64,000 nt of DNA, from NCBI GenBank assembly GCA_018241225.1, contig JAFEEG010000010.1, forward strand, positions 416,052 to 480,051, in the 5' to 3' direction. Positions 18,629 to 28,701 of the stretch are shown one piece after another; positions within the stretch are counted from its first letter, which is position 1, and each line of letters opens with the position of its first letter. Under the pieces are notes generated by a model that saw only the letters and a program-made list of their open reading frames with translations, was not told the DNA's origin and did no database searches. The DNA comes from Pseudomonadota bacterium (GTDB taxonomy: Bacteria > Pseudomonadota > Gammaproteobacteria > Burkholderiales > Burkholderiaceae_C). A program made the position numbers and the translations under genes.

Positions 18629-21436
18629 GTGACTTCATCCTCTACCAAGCCCCACGATATCCAGGCCCTCGACGCACTCACGGGCGGCGCCTTCACCGCG
18701 CCCACCGCCGGCGAGCGTGCGCAACGCGTGCGCGACTGGCTGGCGGCGGGCCCCGCGGCCGAACAACTGCAGGAAGTCTTCAAGGAGCTCAGCGGCCGCG
18801 ACAAGGGCGCAGCTCGCCTGGTGCGCGAGAAGCTCGATGAGTTGCGCCGTGCCCGCGACCAGGCCTCCATTGCCGCGGAGTGGGAGCAAAAGGCCCGCGC
18901 ACTGCTCGAACAGCCCAAGCTCAACATCGCCGATGCACTGGCCTGGCAGCGCGACGCCGCCAAGGCCGGTGCACCGCTGTCGCGCGAGCCGCTGGCCGGC
19001 GTGAAGACGCAATTGGCCGAGCGCGTGAAGGGCATCGAAGATCTTCAGCACCGCGCCCAGGTGCATCGCGAAGCGGCCGTGCTGCTGGCCCAGCGCTTCG
19101 AAGTGCTTTCCACCAAGGGCTGGAAAGACGCCCAGGCCGCCGGCGAATCGCTGGCCGCCGACGTGCAGAGCTGGAAGCAGCAGGCCACCGAGATTTCCTC
19201 CGATGCCAACTGGGGCAGCCTCGACGCGCGTGTGGCGCCCCAGCTCGAGGCATCCAAGGCGCAGCTGCTGGTGGTCTCGGATGCATTCCAGGCGGCGCTT
19301 GCGCAGGCGGTGGCTGCCGCTGACGACGCTGCCGCGCCCCTGCCGCCGGTTCTGGTCTGGGCCGACGAGCTGCGCGCGGCGCGAGGACTGCCGCCCGAAG
19401 CCGTTGCCGCAGCCGCCAGCGTGGCCAAGCCTGCGCCCGCCAGGGCGCCCAAGGTCGACCCTGCCGCACGCGCTGCAGCCGAAGAAGCTGTGAAGGCCGC
19501 CCTGGCCAAGCTCGAGCAGGAAACCGCCGAAGGCCATGGCAAGGCCACGGCCGGCGCTGCCGCCGCGTTGCGCGCCGTGCTCAAGGACCATGGCCGCCAC
19601 ATCGAGCAGCCGCTCGAAGGCCAGGTCCATGCCGCCCTGGTTGCTGCCGGCGAACTCGAAGGCTGGCAACGCTGGAGCGCGGACAAGGTTCGCGAAGAGC
19701 TGGTGGCCAAGGCCGAGGCGCTGCTCAAGCGCCCCGAAGGTCAGGCACTGGGTGGACGCAAGATGCAGGAAAGCCTGCGTGCCCTGCGCGACCAGTGGAA
19801 GAAGGCCGACCAGGGCGGGGTGCCCAACCACGCCCTGTGGAAGCGTTTTGACGAAGCCTGCAACGAAGCCCACAAGGTGGTCGAGGCCTGGCTTGAAAAG
19901 GTGCGCGCCGATGCGGCGGAGCATCGCGCCCATCGCCTGGCGCTGATCGAGGAAGTGAAGGCCTGGGCCGCAGCCCACGCCAGCAGCACTGACCTGAAGG
20001 CGCACAACCGTGCCCTGCACCAGTTCGCCGACCGCTGGCGCGACGCAGGCCATGTGGGCGAGAAGCTGTTCGCCGAGCTGCAGGCACAGTGGGCCGAGGC
20101 TTTCGGCGCCGCGCGCGCCCCCATCGACGCCGCGCAAAAGGGCAGCATCGAGCGCCGCCAGGCGCTGATCGCCGAGGCCGTGGCCCTGGGCGCCGCGCCG
20201 CAGCTGCGAATCGATGCCGTCAAGGCGCTGCAGCAGCGCTGGCAGAGCGAAGCGCAGAGCGTGCCGCTGGAGCGCCGCCAGGAACAGAAGCTGTGGGACG
20301 CGTTCCGCGCGCCCATCGACGAAGCCTTCAACCGCAAGTCGGCCGAACGTGAAAAGGCCAGCGCCGCCATGAGCGAGCACGACCGTCATGTGCTGGTGGC
20401 CTCCAAGGCACTCGAAGCCGCCAATGCCACGGGCGACGCGCAGAAGATCCGCGCGGCCGTGGCCGACCTCGAAGCGGCATTGCGCGGCGAATTCAAGCCC
20501 GCACCGGCGGATGGCCCGGGCGTGGGCGCCACTGACGTGGTGGCGCCAAGCCAGGCCGCGGCCGAATTTGCCGAAAGTGCCGACCTGGCCGGGGCGCCGG
20601 CCGAAGGCGGCGGCGAGAACACCGAGGCCGCGGGCCCCGCTGAGTCGACAGAACCTGCCAACGACCTGACCGCACCGGCGGATGGGGCAGACCCCTCGGC
20701 GCGTACCGACGCCGAAGCGCCGGCCCCCGCGCCGGCCCCCGCACCGCGCAAACCGGTGGTGGCCGTGCGCGGCGACGACCGTCCCGGCGGCAAGAGGCCC
20801 GAGCCTGCACCCGCTGCGCGCGGCGGCCGCCCGGGTGATCGGCGCGATAGTCGTGGTCCACGCGGCGATGCCCGTGGTGGCAACGATCGCGGTGGAGATC
20901 GCGGCGACCGGGGCGATCGTGGTGATCGCGCCGGCCGCTTCGGCAACGACCGTCCCGATCGCGGCCCGCGCCTGGGCGACGCGGCTTTCCGCGCGCAGCG
21001 CGAGTCGCTGGAGCACGCACAACTGGCCTTGCGCAAGTTGGCCGCGCAAGCACACGGCGAAGCGCTTACGCAGCTGATCGGTGCCTGGGAATCGCGCGAC
21101 GCGGCTCAGTTGCCCAGCGTCCAGGAGCTCGGCCGCGGGGTTTCCCCGGCCGTGCGCGGCGCATGGCAGCAATCGCTGGGTTCGGCGCCGGCCGGCGAAG
21201 TCGGCAAGGATGCGGCAGAGTCCCTGCTGCGCCTTGAAATGGCTGCCGAGGTGCCCACGCCGGCCGAACTGCTCGAGGATCGCCGTGCGCTGCAACTCAA
21301 GCTGCTCACGCGCCGCGGCGATCCGGCGCCTGCCCAGACCTGGGGCCAGGACGTGGGCAAGGTGCTGGCGTCCGCGCACGACGCGGCGTCGGCGCGCCGC
21401 CTGCAGTCGGCGCTCAAGTCGCTGCTGCGCAAGTAG
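18629..21436 (+). CDS. DUF349 domain protein with RG-rich C-terminal linker
   Basis: 935 residues from a GTG start, 97 bases after the DUF748 gene. Mostly helical, Ala/Glu-rich, with repeated DUF349 units, each a three-helix segment such as RALRDQWKKADQGGVPNHALWKRFDEA and the similar stretch around PLERRQEQKLWDAFRAPIDEAF. Around residues 700-790 is a low-complexity linker rich in Pro/Ala then Arg/Gly/Asp (GGDRGDRGDRGDRAGRFG), followed by a final helical domain. No catalytic motif is seen. The basic RG linker suggests RNA or ribosome contact, but that is inference. Confidence 0.85.
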   Translation: MTSSSTKPHDIQALDALTGGAFTAPTAGERAQRVRDWLAAGPAAEQLQEVFKELSGRDKGAARLVREKLDELRRARDQASIAAEWEQKARALLEQPKLNIADALAWQRDAAKAGAPLSREPLAGVKTQLAERVKGIEDLQHRAQVHREAAVLLAQRFEVLSTKGWKDAQAAGESLAADVQSWKQQATEISSDANWGSLDARVAPQLEASKAQLLVVSDAFQAALAQAVAAADDAAAPLPPVLVWADELRAARGLPPEAVAAAASVAKPAPARAPKVDPAARAAAEEAVKAALAKLEQETAEGHGKATAGAAAALRAVLKDHGRHIEQPLEGQVHAALVAAGELEGWQRWSADKVREELVAKAEALLKRPEGQALGGRKMQESLRALRDQWKKADQGGVPNHALWKRFDEACNEAHKVVEAWLEKVRADAAEHRAHRLALIEEVKAWAAAHASSTDLKAHNRALHQFADRWRDAGHVGEKLFAELQAQWAEAFGAARAPIDAAQKGSIERRQALIAEAVALGAAPQLRIDAVKALQQRWQSEAQSVPLERRQEQKLWDAFRAPIDEAFNRKSAEREKASAAMSEHDRHVLVASKALEAANATGDAQKIRAAVADLEAALRGEFKPAPADGPGVGATDVVAPSQAAAEFAESADLAGAPAEGGGENTEAAGPAESTEPANDLTAPADGADPSARTDAEAPAPAPAPAPRKPVVAVRGDDRPGGKRPEPAPAARGGRPGDRRDSRGPRGDARGGNDRGGDRGDRGDRGDRAGRFGNDRPDRGPRLGDAAFRAQRESLEHAQLALRKLAAQAHGEALTQLIGAWESRDAAQLPSVQELGRGVSPAVRGAWQQSLGSAPAGEVGKDAAESLLRLEMAAEVPTPAELLEDRRALQLKLLTRRGDPAPAQTWGQDVGKVLASAHDAASARRLQSALKSLLRK

Positions 21437-21454
21437 GAAAACGGGCGGCTGGCT

Positions 21455-21475
21455 GCGCGATCGTGTCGATCGCGC
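21455..21475. terminator. Perfect hairpin between convergent genes
   Basis: GCGCGATCG, loop TGT, CGATCGCGC: nine paired bases, placed in the 42-base space between the convergent DUF349 and mtfA genes. It is symmetrical so it could act on both strands, but neither side has a T run, so terminator function is uncertain. Confidence 0.45.
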
Positions 21476-21478
21476 GGT

Positions 21479-22273
21479 TCAGTCGGCTCGCTGGCCCAGG
21501 AAGAATTCGTTGAAAAGGCGCGTCAGCGCGGGTTCTTCGGTCGCAAACCGGCTGCGGTTGACGAAGTAGGCCTCGCAGGCCACTGCAAAGAACTCGGAAA
21601 TGGATTCGGCGCCGTAGTCGTCCAGCCAGGGTGGCTCGCCGCCGAAGCGTTCTGCCACGATGGTCTTTTCGCGAAAGGCCTCGAACGCGGGCTCGATCAC
21701 CGTCAACCACGCGGCGGAGGCGGCACGGGCGCCCTTGGTGCCGCCAAAGCCGGCCGGCAGCGGCGGGCAGCCGTCAGCCGTGCCATTGCGCAGGTCGATC
21801 TTGTGTGCAAATTCGTGGATCACCACGTTGTAGCCCCCGTCGCTGGTCACGCCGCTGGCCAGCACGTCCTGCCAGCTGAGCATGACGGGGCCGTGCTGCA
21901 TGACTTCACCGGCCACGACTTCCTCGTACTCGTGCACCACGCCGGCCTCGTCCATCACCTGGCGCGGCGCCACCACCTCGGCCGGGTGCACCACCACGCC
22001 CACGAAGTCGTCATACCAGGCCAGTCCGCCGGGAAGGTGCAGTACCGGCAGCACGGCCTGCGCCGCGATGCTCAGCGCGACTTCGTCGGTGATGACGAAG
22101 CCGTGCGCGCCGTGAAACTCCTTGTCGCGCAGGAACTCGGCGGCCAGTTGGCGCAGTTGATCGACCTCTGCCGCTGGCCGCTGCCCCAGGAAGGGGTAGC
22201 GTGTCAGCGTGGCCTGCCACGCCGCGTCGGGAATGGCAGGCAGGGAACGCAACTTGCGCAGCCATCCAAGCAT
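21479..22273 (-). CDS. mtfA: MtfA-type zinc metallopeptidase (M90 family)
   Basis: 264 residues. The zinc motif HEFAHKID is at about residues 153-160, with a downstream Glu in the DYGAESISEFFAVACEAYF helix as probable third ligand. In enterobacteria MtfA binds the glucose-PTS repressor Mlc and has peptidase activity; in betaproteobacteria without that circuit the role is unknown. It lies 24 bases after lpxH in the same direction. Confidence 0.88.
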   Translation of the reverse strand: MLGWLRKLRSLPAIPDAAWQATLTRYPFLGQRPAAEVDQLRQLAAEFLRDKEFHGAHGFVITDEVALSIAAQAVLPVLHLPGGLAWYDDFVGVVVHPAEVVAPRQVMDEAGVVHEYEEVVAGEVMQHGPVMLSWQDVLASGVTSDGGYNVVIHEFAHKIDLRNGTADGCPPLPAGFGGTKGARAASAAWLTVIEPAFEAFREKTIVAERFGGEPPWLDDYGAESISEFFAVACEAYFVNRSRFATEEPALTRLFNEFFLGQRAD

Positions 22274-22297
22274 GTTCGCTTTTTTGTAGGGCGGCGC

Positions 22298-23071
22298 TCA
22301 GCGCAGATCGACGCGTTTGGCGCCGGCTGCCGACAGGCACAGCACTTGTGCGCGCGGCGGATGGGCGTCGACGTCCCAATCGCTGAGCACGATGCGCTGC
22401 AGGCCGTGGCCCAGGTCGTGGACAGCAGGGCGGTGCGTGTGGCCGTGGATCAGCGTGTGCGCGCCGGCGCGCGTGAGCCATTGCGCGGCGGCCGGGCCAT
22501 CGACGTCGGCCCAGACCATGTCGGGTTCGCGCTGGCGAGCCTCGCTTTGCGAGCGCACCGAGCGGGCGAGGGCGCGCCGTTGCTCCAATGGCTGGGCCAG
22601 CACGGCCTGCTGCCAAGCGGGTGAGCGCACCTGCTCGCGAAAGCGCAGGTATTCGGTGTCTTCCAGGCACAGCGCGTCGCCATGGCTGAGCAGCCAGCGC
22701 TGGCCCATGAAGGCCAGCACCGTCGGATCGTCGAGCAGTTGGATGTTGGCGCGCGCGGCAAAGTCCTGCCCCAGCAGGAAATCGCGATTGCCGTGCATGA
22801 AGTAGATGGGCCGCCTGGCCGCCGCTTCGTGAAGCAGGGCGGCGCACTGGGCCTCGAAGCCGGGCAGGGCGGCGGCATCGTCGCCCACCCACACCTCGAA
22901 CAGGTCGCCGAGGATGAACAGGGCGTCGGCCGGCGTGGTCTGCAGGTAGCCGCGCCACGCCTCGACGGTGGCAGGCCGGTCGGCCTGCAGGTGCAGGTCG
23001 GAAATGATGTCGACCGTGTGCCAGCCCTGGGGCGCCACGAGCTCCTGGAATGCGGGGGTCTGCAGACTCAT
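22298..23071 (-). CDS. lpxH: UDP-2,3-diacylglucosamine diphosphatase
   Basis: 257 residues with metallophosphoesterase motifs: ISDLHLQADRP (D and H), LFILGDLFEVWVGDD, HGNRDFLLGQDF, LLSHGDALC and HGHTHRPAVH. It hydrolyses UDP-2,3-diacylglucosamine to lipid X and UMP in lipid A synthesis, at the inner membrane's cytosolic face. It is followed by mtfA and preceded by ppiB with a 36-base spacer; ppiB-lpxH adjacency is common in this group. Confidence 0.96.
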   Translation of the reverse strand: MSLQTPAFQELVAPQGWHTVDIISDLHLQADRPATVEAWRGYLQTTPADALFILGDLFEVWVGDDAAALPGFEAQCAALLHEAAARRPIYFMHGNRDFLLGQDFAARANIQLLDDPTVLAFMGQRWLLSHGDALCLEDTEYLRFREQVRSPAWQQAVLAQPLEQRRALARSVRSQSEARQREPDMVWADVDGPAAAQWLTRAGAHTLIHGHTHRPAVHDLGHGLQRIVLSDWDVDAHPPRAQVLCLSAAGAKRVDLR

Positions 23072-23107
23072 GTCATTCAGGACAGGCCGTTGGCGCCAGC
23101 CGTATCG

Positions 23108-23623
23108 TTATTCGGCGATGACGACGGCCTTCTCGATCACCACGTCTTCCAGCGGCACGTCGTCGTGGAAGCCCTTGCGGCCGGTCTTGGCGCGCTCGAT
23201 CTTGTCGACCACGTCGCTGCCCGAGGTGACCTTGCCGAACACGGCATAGCCCCAGCCCTGGGCGGTGGGGGCGGTGTGGTTCAGGAAGCCGTTGTTGGCC
23301 ACGTTGATGAAGAACTGGGCGGTGGCCGAATGCGGCGCATTGGTGCGCGCCATGGCAACGGTGTACTTGTCGTTCTTCAGGCCGTTGTTGGCCTCGTTCT
23401 CGATCTGCGCGTCGGTCGGCTTTTGCGACATGCCGACTTCGAAGCCGCCACCCTGGGCCATGAAGCCGGGAATCACGCGATGGAAGATGGTGCCGTCGTA
23501 GAAGCCCTTCTTCACGTAGGCCAGGAAGTTGGCCACGGTCTTGGGCGCCTTCTCGGCATCCAGCTCGAGGACGATGACGCCCTGGTTGGCAATGTGCAGT
23601 TCGACTTGGGGCTTGTTGCTCAT
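23108..23623 (-). CDS. ppiB: Cytosolic peptidyl-prolyl cis-trans isomerase (cyclophilin)
   Basis: 171 residues, no signal peptide. Cyclophilin core: [32 protein letters not shown], with the active-site Phe-His-Arg, then NFINVANN-type substrate pocket ([13 protein letters not shown]) and [11 protein letters not shown]. It assists folding at proline bonds. It follows the exported paralogue ppiA by 18 bases; the two clearly arose by duplication. Confidence 0.95.
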   Translation of the reverse strand: MSNKPQVELHIANQGVIVLELDAEKAPKTVANFLAYVKKGFYDGTIFHRVIPGFMAQGGGFEVGMSQKPTDAQIENEANNGLKNDKYTVAMARTNAPHSATAQFFINVANNGFLNHTAPTAQGWGYAVFGKVTSGSDVVDKIERAKTGRKGFHDDVPLEDVVIEKAVVIAE

Positions 23624-23641
23624 GGTGTGACTCCAGTTGGA

Positions 23642-24235
23642 TTATTTGGCCAGGGTGGCCGATTGAATGACGACGGGCACGACCGGCACGTTCTGCATGC
23701 CGTTCTTGTTGCCGGTGGGAACGGCGCGGATCTTGTCGACCACGTCCTTGCCGGCCACCACCTTGCCGAATACGGTGTAGCCGTAGCCGTCGGGATTGGG
23801 GGCGTTGAGCCCGTCGTTGTTCTTCACGTTAATGAAGAACTGCGACGTGGCCGAGTTGGGGTTGCCGGTGCGCGCCATGGCAATGGTGTAGCTGTCGTTC
23901 TTCAGGCCGTTCGATGCTTCCAGCGGAATGGGCTCGCGCGTGGGCTTTTGCGCCAGCTCGACGGTGAAGCCGCCACCCTGGATCATGAAACCGTCGATGA
24001 CGCGATGGAAGACGGTGCCGTCGTAGTGCTTGTCCTTCACGTATTGAAGGAAGTTGGCCACCGTCTTGGGCGCCTTGTCGGGTGCGAGTTCGACCACGAT
24101 GTCGCCCATCGAGGTCGACAGTTTCACGCGCGGGGCGGCCTCGGGTGATTGCGCAAAGGCGGTGCTTCCAAGCACAAGGCTGCAGGACGCGGCCAGCAGC
24201 AGGCGGCGAGCGAGGACTGGAGTGTTCAGGGCCAA
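23642..24235 (-). CDS. ppiA: Periplasmic peptidyl-prolyl cis-trans isomerase (cyclophilin)
   Basis: 197 residues. A signal peptide (RRLLLAASCSLVLGSTAFAQ, cleavage after AFA) precedes a cyclophilin domain with GTVFHRVIDGFMIQGGGF and SQFFINVKNNDGLN. Compared with the downstream ppiB it has an NPDGYGYTVFGKVVAGK segment and a longer C-terminus. It should catalyse prolyl isomerisation in the periplasm. Transcribed leftward with ppiB and lpxH. Confidence 0.94.
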   Translation of the reverse strand: MALNTPVLARRLLLAASCSLVLGSTAFAQSPEAAPRVKLSTSMGDIVVELAPDKAPKTVANFLQYVKDKHYDGTVFHRVIDGFMIQGGGFTVELAQKPTREPIPLEASNGLKNDSYTIAMARTGNPNSATSQFFINVKNNDGLNAPNPDGYGYTVFGKVVAGKDVVDKIRAVPTGNKNGMQNVPVVPVVIQSATLAK

Positions 24236-24321
24236 AGCGTTTCTTTCAGATCAAGGAAGGTTTGAAGAAGCAATGTTGCATCACCTGTGGCTGAGCACCG
24301 GTAAATGCAAGGGCTTGGACA

Positions 24322-24930
24322 CTATCGCTGCGCAGGTGTTCCCGCGTTGGCGTCGCGCGTGGCGGCACCCGAAGCAGGGGCCTTGCCGGTAGCCGGCTTG
24401 GGCAGGAAGACCTCGCGCAGCAGCGTGAGCTTGGGCGCAACGGTGGTGTTGCCCTTGTCCAATTGCTGGGCCTTGGTGTAGGACTGGGCCGCCAGGCGCA
24501 CGTACACGTCGCCGAGATTCTCGTGCGCGGTGGCGTAGTTGGGATTGCGCTGCAGCGCGGTTTCCAGCGCGTCGCGTGCCTTGCCGAATTCGCTTTGCGC
24601 GGCGTACAGGGCGGCCAGGTTGTTGTAGGGCTCGGGCAGTTCAGGGAATTCCTGCGTCAATGCGGTGAAGGCACTGATGGCGTCGGCCTGTTTGCCCTGG
24701 TCGGTGAGGATGACGCCGCGCATGAAGCGCATCTGCGGGTCGCGCGGGTTGGTGGCTACGTAGGCGTCGGCCTTGGCCAGCGCCTCGTTGGTGCGGCCCT
24801 GGCGCAGCAGGGCATTGACGTCGGCGTACTGGTCTGCGTGCGCGCTGCCGGCCCAACCCACGACAAGCGCGAGCAAGGCTGCAAAAAGAAAGAGTCGGGG
24901 AGAAAAGCGTGAAATTTCGACCTGCTGCAT
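24322..24930 (-). CDS. Exported TPR-repeat protein
   Basis: 202 residues from the ATG at 24930; an upstream ATG at 24990 would add a non-signal-like extension. Signal peptide RLFLFAALLALVVGWAGSAHAD, then about four tetratricopeptide repeats (GRTNEALAKADAYVATNPRD, DAISAFTALTQEFPELPEPYNNLAALYAA, ARDALETALQRNPNYATAHENLGDVYVRLA). TPR proteins of this type act as periplasmic scaffolds; the partner is unknown. It is transcribed away from cysS, with a shared 209-base upstream region, and sits 86 bases before ppiA. Confidence 0.87.
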   Translation of the reverse strand: MQQVEISRFSPRLFLFAALLALVVGWAGSAHADQYADVNALLRQGRTNEALAKADAYVATNPRDPQMRFMRGVILTDQGKQADAISAFTALTQEFPELPEPYNNLAALYAAQSEFGKARDALETALQRNPNYATAHENLGDVYVRLAAQSYTKAQQLDKGNTTVAPKLTLLREVFLPKPATGKAPASGAATRDANAGTPAQR

Positions 24931-25139
24931 GAAGCCTCGGGAGGGAATTCGGGTTGCGCGGCAAGGCTCGGAACTACCCGAAATGCACACGGCATGGGCC
25001 GTTTATACTGCGGGTCATTGTAGCCGAGGGGTCTGTGGCGACCCCTCTTGCCACGCCCCCCCTTTCCTGAAATAAAGCGTCCTTCGCCCAGGGCAAACCT
25101 GCCCGGTGGGCGCAAGAAACTGCGACGCCTTCGAATCCC

Positions 25140-26528
25140 ATGAGTTTGCGCATCTACAACACGCTTTCGCGTGAGCTGGAGGTCTTTTCGCCATTGCGGC
25201 CCGGCGAGGTCCGCATGTACGTGTGCGGCATGACCGTGTACGACTACTGTCACCTGGGGCATGCCCGCTCGATGATCGCCTTCGACGTGGTGCAGCGCTG
25301 GCTCAAGGCCAGCGGCTATCGCGTGAACTACGTGCGCAACATCACCGACGTGGACGACAAGATCATCAAGCGCGCGGTGGAAAACGGCGAGAGCATCCGC
25401 AGCCTGACCGACCGCATGATCGATGCGCTGCACGAAGATGCCGACGCCCTGGGCATCGAGCGCCCCACCCACGAGCCGCGCGCCACCGAATACGTGCCGC
25501 AGATGCTGTCGATGATCGGCACGCTCGAGAACAAGGGCCTGGCCTACCGTTCGACCAATGGCGACGTGAACTACGCGGTGCGCAAGTTCGCGGGCTACGG
25601 CAAGCTCTCGGGCAAGTCGCTGGACGAGCTGCACGCCGGCGAGCGTGTGGCCGTGCTCGACGGCAAGGACGATCCGCTCGACCCCGTACTCTGGAAAAGC
25701 GCCAAGGAAAGCGAACCGCAGGACGTGAAGTGGCCCAGCGAGTTCGGCCCGGGCCGTCCGGGCTGGCACATCGAGTGCTCGGCCATGGCATGCGCCCTGC
25801 TGGGCGAGACACTCGACATCCACGGCGGCGGCGCCGACCTGCAGTTTCCGCACCACGAGAACGAGATCGCCCAGAGCGAAGGCGCCAACGGCAAGCCGCT
25901 GGCCAACGTGTGGATGCACAACGGCTTCATCAACATCGACGACGAGAAGATGTCCAAGAGCCTGGGCAACTTCTTCCTCATCCGCGATGTACTGAAAGTC
26001 TTTGACGCGGAAACCATCCGATTCTTCGTCTTGCGTGCGCACTACCGCAGCCCGCTCAACTACAGCGACGTGCATCTGCAGGATGGGCGCGCCTCGCTCA
26101 AGCGCCTGTACACGGCGCTGCAGCGCGTCAAGCCTTCCAGCGCGGCCATCGACTGGAACGAGCCGCATGCGGCCCGCTTCAAGGCTGCCATGGACGAGGA
26201 CTTCGGCACGCCCGAGGCGGTGGCCGTGCTGTTCGAGCTGGCCGGTGCGGTGAACCGCGCCGCGACCGACGAAGAGGCGGCAAGACTGGGCGGCGTGCTG
26301 CGTGCCCTGGGGGGCACGCTGGGTATCCTGCAAGACGACCCCGACGCGTACCTGCGCGCCGGCGCCACGCTCGACGAGGCCACCATCCTCTCGATGATCG
26401 AGCAGCGGGCGCAAGCCAAGGCCGCGAAGAACTTTGCCGAGGCCGACCGCATCCGCAAGGAGCTGCTCGAGCAGGGCATCGTGCTGAAGGACTCCGCCAC
26501 CGGCACCACCTGGGCGGCCGCACAGTGA
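25140..26528 (+). CDS. cysS: Cysteinyl-tRNA synthetase
   Basis: 462 residues. Class I synthetase motifs: [19 protein letters not shown] (the HIGH-like HLGH and a zinc Cys), [12 protein letters not shown] and [20 protein letters not shown] (further zinc ligands), and KMSKSLGN (KMSKS). C-terminal anticodon-binding helices end in [21 protein letters not shown]. It charges tRNA-Cys. The stop overlaps the GTG start of the glycosylase gene by four bases. Confidence 0.98.
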   Translation: MSLRIYNTLSRELEVFSPLRPGEVRMYVCGMTVYDYCHLGHARSMIAFDVVQRWLKASGYRVNYVRNITDVDDKIIKRAVENGESIRSLTDRMIDALHEDADALGIERPTHEPRATEYVPQMLSMIGTLENKGLAYRSTNGDVNYAVRKFAGYGKLSGKSLDELHAGERVAVLDGKDDPLDPVLWKSAKESEPQDVKWPSEFGPGRPGWHIECSAMACALLGETLDIHGGGADLQFPHHENEIAQSEGANGKPLANVWMHNGFINIDDEKMSKSLGNFFLIRDVLKVFDAETIRFFVLRAHYRSPLNYSDVHLQDGRASLKRLYTALQRVKPSSAAIDWNEPHAARFKAAMDEDFGTPEAVAVLFELAGAVNRAATDEEAARLGGVLRALGGTLGILQDDPDAYLRAGATLDEATILSMIEQRAQAKAAKNFAEADRIRKELLEQGIVLKDSATGTTWAAAQ

Positions 26529-27193
26529 ACGCAGCTGCCACCAAGGGGTCGGCCAAGAGCCTTCCCGTCACCATCATCACGCCCGACTACTGGGACGACG
26601 CGTGCAAGCACCTGGCCAAGAAGGACCGGGTGATGAAGCGGCTGATTCCGCAGTTCGGCGATGCCTGCCTGGAGTCGCGCGGCGACGCCTTCACCACGCT
26701 GGCGCGCAGCATCGTGGGCCAGCAGATCTCGGTCAAGGCGGCCCAGGCCGTGTGGGACCGCTTCATGGACCTGCCCCGGCGCCTGACGCCGGGCAACGTG
26801 CTCAAGCTCAAGGTGGACGACATGCGCGCGGCGGGCCTGTCGGCGCGCAAGGTCGAGTACCTGGTCGACCTGGCGCTTCACTTCGACAACGGCACGGTGC
26901 ACGTCGATTCATGGAAGGACATGGAAGACGAGCAGATCATTGCCGAACTGGTGGCCATTCGCGGCATCGGTCGCTGGACGGCCGAGATGTTCCTCATGTT
27001 CCACCTCATGCGGCCCAATGTGCTGCCGCTGGACGATGCGGGCCTGATCAACGGCATCAGCCACAACTATTTTTCGGGCGATCCGGTCAGCCGAAGCGAT
27101 GCCCGCGAGGTCGCCATGGCCTGGGCGCCGTACTGCAGCGTGGCGACTTGGTATATTTGGAGATCGCTCGAACCGGTGCCCGTGGCGTACTGA
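26525..27193 (+). CDS. DNA-3-methyladenine glycosylase (AlkA-like, HhH-GPD)
   Basis: 222 residues from a GTG start overlapping cysS (GTGA). The helix-hairpin-helix is [18 protein letters not shown] and the catalytic Asp follows in LPLDDAGL, both typical of the HhH-GPD superfamily. The N-terminal half has [20 protein letters not shown]. It removes alkylated purines from DNA in base excision repair. The cysS-glycosylase-accA order is a recurring one in Comamonadaceae. It lacks the extra N-terminal domain of E. coli AlkA (282 residues). Confidence 0.92.
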   Translation: MNAAATKGSAKSLPVTIITPDYWDDACKHLAKKDRVMKRLIPQFGDACLESRGDAFTTLARSIVGQQISVKAAQAVWDRFMDLPRRLTPGNVLKLKVDDMRAAGLSARKVEYLVDLALHFDNGTVHVDSWKDMEDEQIIAELVAIRGIGRWTAEMFLMFHLMRPNVLPLDDAGLINGISHNYFSGDPVSRSDAREVAMAWAPYCSVATWYIWRSLEPVPVAY

Positions 27194-27241
27194 ATTCTTT
27201 CGTTCCCCAGGCATTACCGCCCCTCGAGACACAGCAAAACA

Positions 27242-28231
27242 ATGGAGAAGACGTTGGCAAAACGAACCTTCCTCGACTTCGAGCAACCCATCGCGGAGCT
27301 CGAATCCAAGATCGAAGAGCTGCGTTATGTGCAGACCGAATCGGCGGTCGACATTTCGGAAGAAATCGACCAGCTCAGCAAGAAGAGCCAGCAGCTCACC
27401 AAGGACATCTACAGTGACCTGACGCCCTGGCGCATCACCAAGATCGCGCGCCATCCGGAGCGCCCGTACACGCTGGACTACGTGAACGAAATCTTCACCG
27501 ATTTCGTCGAGCTGCACGGCGACCGCCACTTTGCGGACGACCTGTCGATCGTGGGCGGCCTGGCGCGCTTCAATGGCATGCCGTGCATGGTTCTTGGCCA
27601 CCAGAAGGGCCGCGACACGAAAGAGCGCACGGCGCGCAACTTCGGCATGAGCAAGCCCGAGGGCTACCGCAAGGCCCTGCGCCTGATGAAGACGGCCGAG
27701 AAGTTCAAGCTGCCGGTCTTCACCTTCGTCGACACGCCCGGTGCCTACCCCGGCATCGACGCGGAAGAGCGCGGCCAGTCCGAGGCCATTGGCCGCAACA
27801 TCTTCGAGATGGCGCAGCTCGAAGTGCCGATCATCGTCACCATCATTGGCGAAGGCGGCTCCGGCGGCGCGCTGGCCATTTCGGTGGGCGACCAGGTCAT
27901 GATGCTGCAGTACTCGGTGTACTCGGTCATCAGCCCCGAAGGCTGCGCTTCCATTCTCTGGAAGACCGGCGAAAAGGCGCAGGAAGCGGCTGACGCGCTG
28001 GGCATTACCGCGCACCGCCTCAAGGCCCTGGGCCTGGTCGACAAGATCGTGAACGAGCCGGTGGGTGGCGCGCACCGCGATCACCGCCAGATGGCTGTGT
28101 TCCTCAAGCGCGCCCTGGGCGAAGCGTACCGCCAGGTGGCAGACCTGAAGCCGCGCGAGCTGCTCGAGCGCCGCTACGAGCGCCTGCAGAGCTACGGCCG
28201 CTTCTCGGACACCCGGGCCGACAGCAAGTAA
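27242..28231 (+). CDS. accA: Acetyl-CoA carboxylase carboxyltransferase subunit alpha
   Basis: 329 residues, normal length. The N-terminal coiled segment [18 protein letters not shown] is followed by the crotonase-like carboxyltransferase domain: [56 protein letters not shown] and [13 protein letters not shown] (oxyanion and CoA site). With AccD it transfers CO2 from biotin to acetyl-CoA, the first step of fatty acid synthesis. Another ATG lies a few codons in, but the first is used. Confidence 0.98.
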   Translation: MEKTLAKRTFLDFEQPIAELESKIEELRYVQTESAVDISEEIDQLSKKSQQLTKDIYSDLTPWRITKIARHPERPYTLDYVNEIFTDFVELHGDRHFADDLSIVGGLARFNGMPCMVLGHQKGRDTKERTARNFGMSKPEGYRKALRLMKTAEKFKLPVFTFVDTPGAYPGIDAEERGQSEAIGRNIFEMAQLEVPIIVTIIGEGGSGGALAISVGDQVMMLQYSVYSVISPEGCASILWKTGEKAQEAADALGITAHRLKALGLVDKIVNEPVGGAHRDHRQMAVFLKRALGEAYRQVADLKPRELLERRYERLQSYGRFSDTRADSK

Positions 28232-28255
28232 GCCTGCCGCCCCGCGTGGGTGGCA

Positions 28256-28555
28256 TCAGCGCGCGGCGCCTGGATGGCGCTGCGCAACCCGCTCCTTCAG
28301 CGCCGCGTGCAATTCGGTGGGCATGAGCCGGGCCGCCAGGGCCAGGAGCAGGGCGGCGACCACGCCGTCGTCGATCCAGCCCAGCACCGGGATCAGGTCG
28401 GACACCAGGTCGACCGGACTGAGCACATAGAGCCCCGCCGCCAGCACCGCCAGCTTGGCCGAACGAGGCGTGTCCGGGTGGCGCAGCATCGCCCAGGCCA
28501 ACGCAAGCTCCTTGCGCAGCGAATACCAGAGGGTGGCGAGTTTCCACATGTGCAT
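28256..28555 (-). CDS. DUF1232 small membrane protein
   Basis: 99 residues from the ATG at 28555; longer starts exist up to 28678 but give a cysteine-rich, non-conserved extension. It has the DUF1232 core YVLSPVDLVSDLIPVLGWID preceded and followed by hydrophobic helices (LAVLAAGLYVLS, GVVAALLLALAARL), so probably two membrane segments. Function of the family is unknown. It is oriented against accA and tilS on both sides. Confidence 0.8.
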   Translation of the reverse strand: MHMWKLATLWYSLRKELALAWAMLRHPDTPRSAKLAVLAAGLYVLSPVDLVSDLIPVLGWIDDGVVAALLLALAARLMPTELHAALKERVAQRHPGAAR

Positions 28556-28701
28556 GACTCCTGACTTGGGGCACATGTGGGACCGGATGGCCCGGATGCA
28601 AGTTCCCGCAGGCCCGCTCGGCCCCACAATGCACGCACGCATTCTGTTGCCTGCGGGCACGGGGCGGGTCCAAGTCATTTCTGCCGGGAGGGAAAAGCAT
28701 C

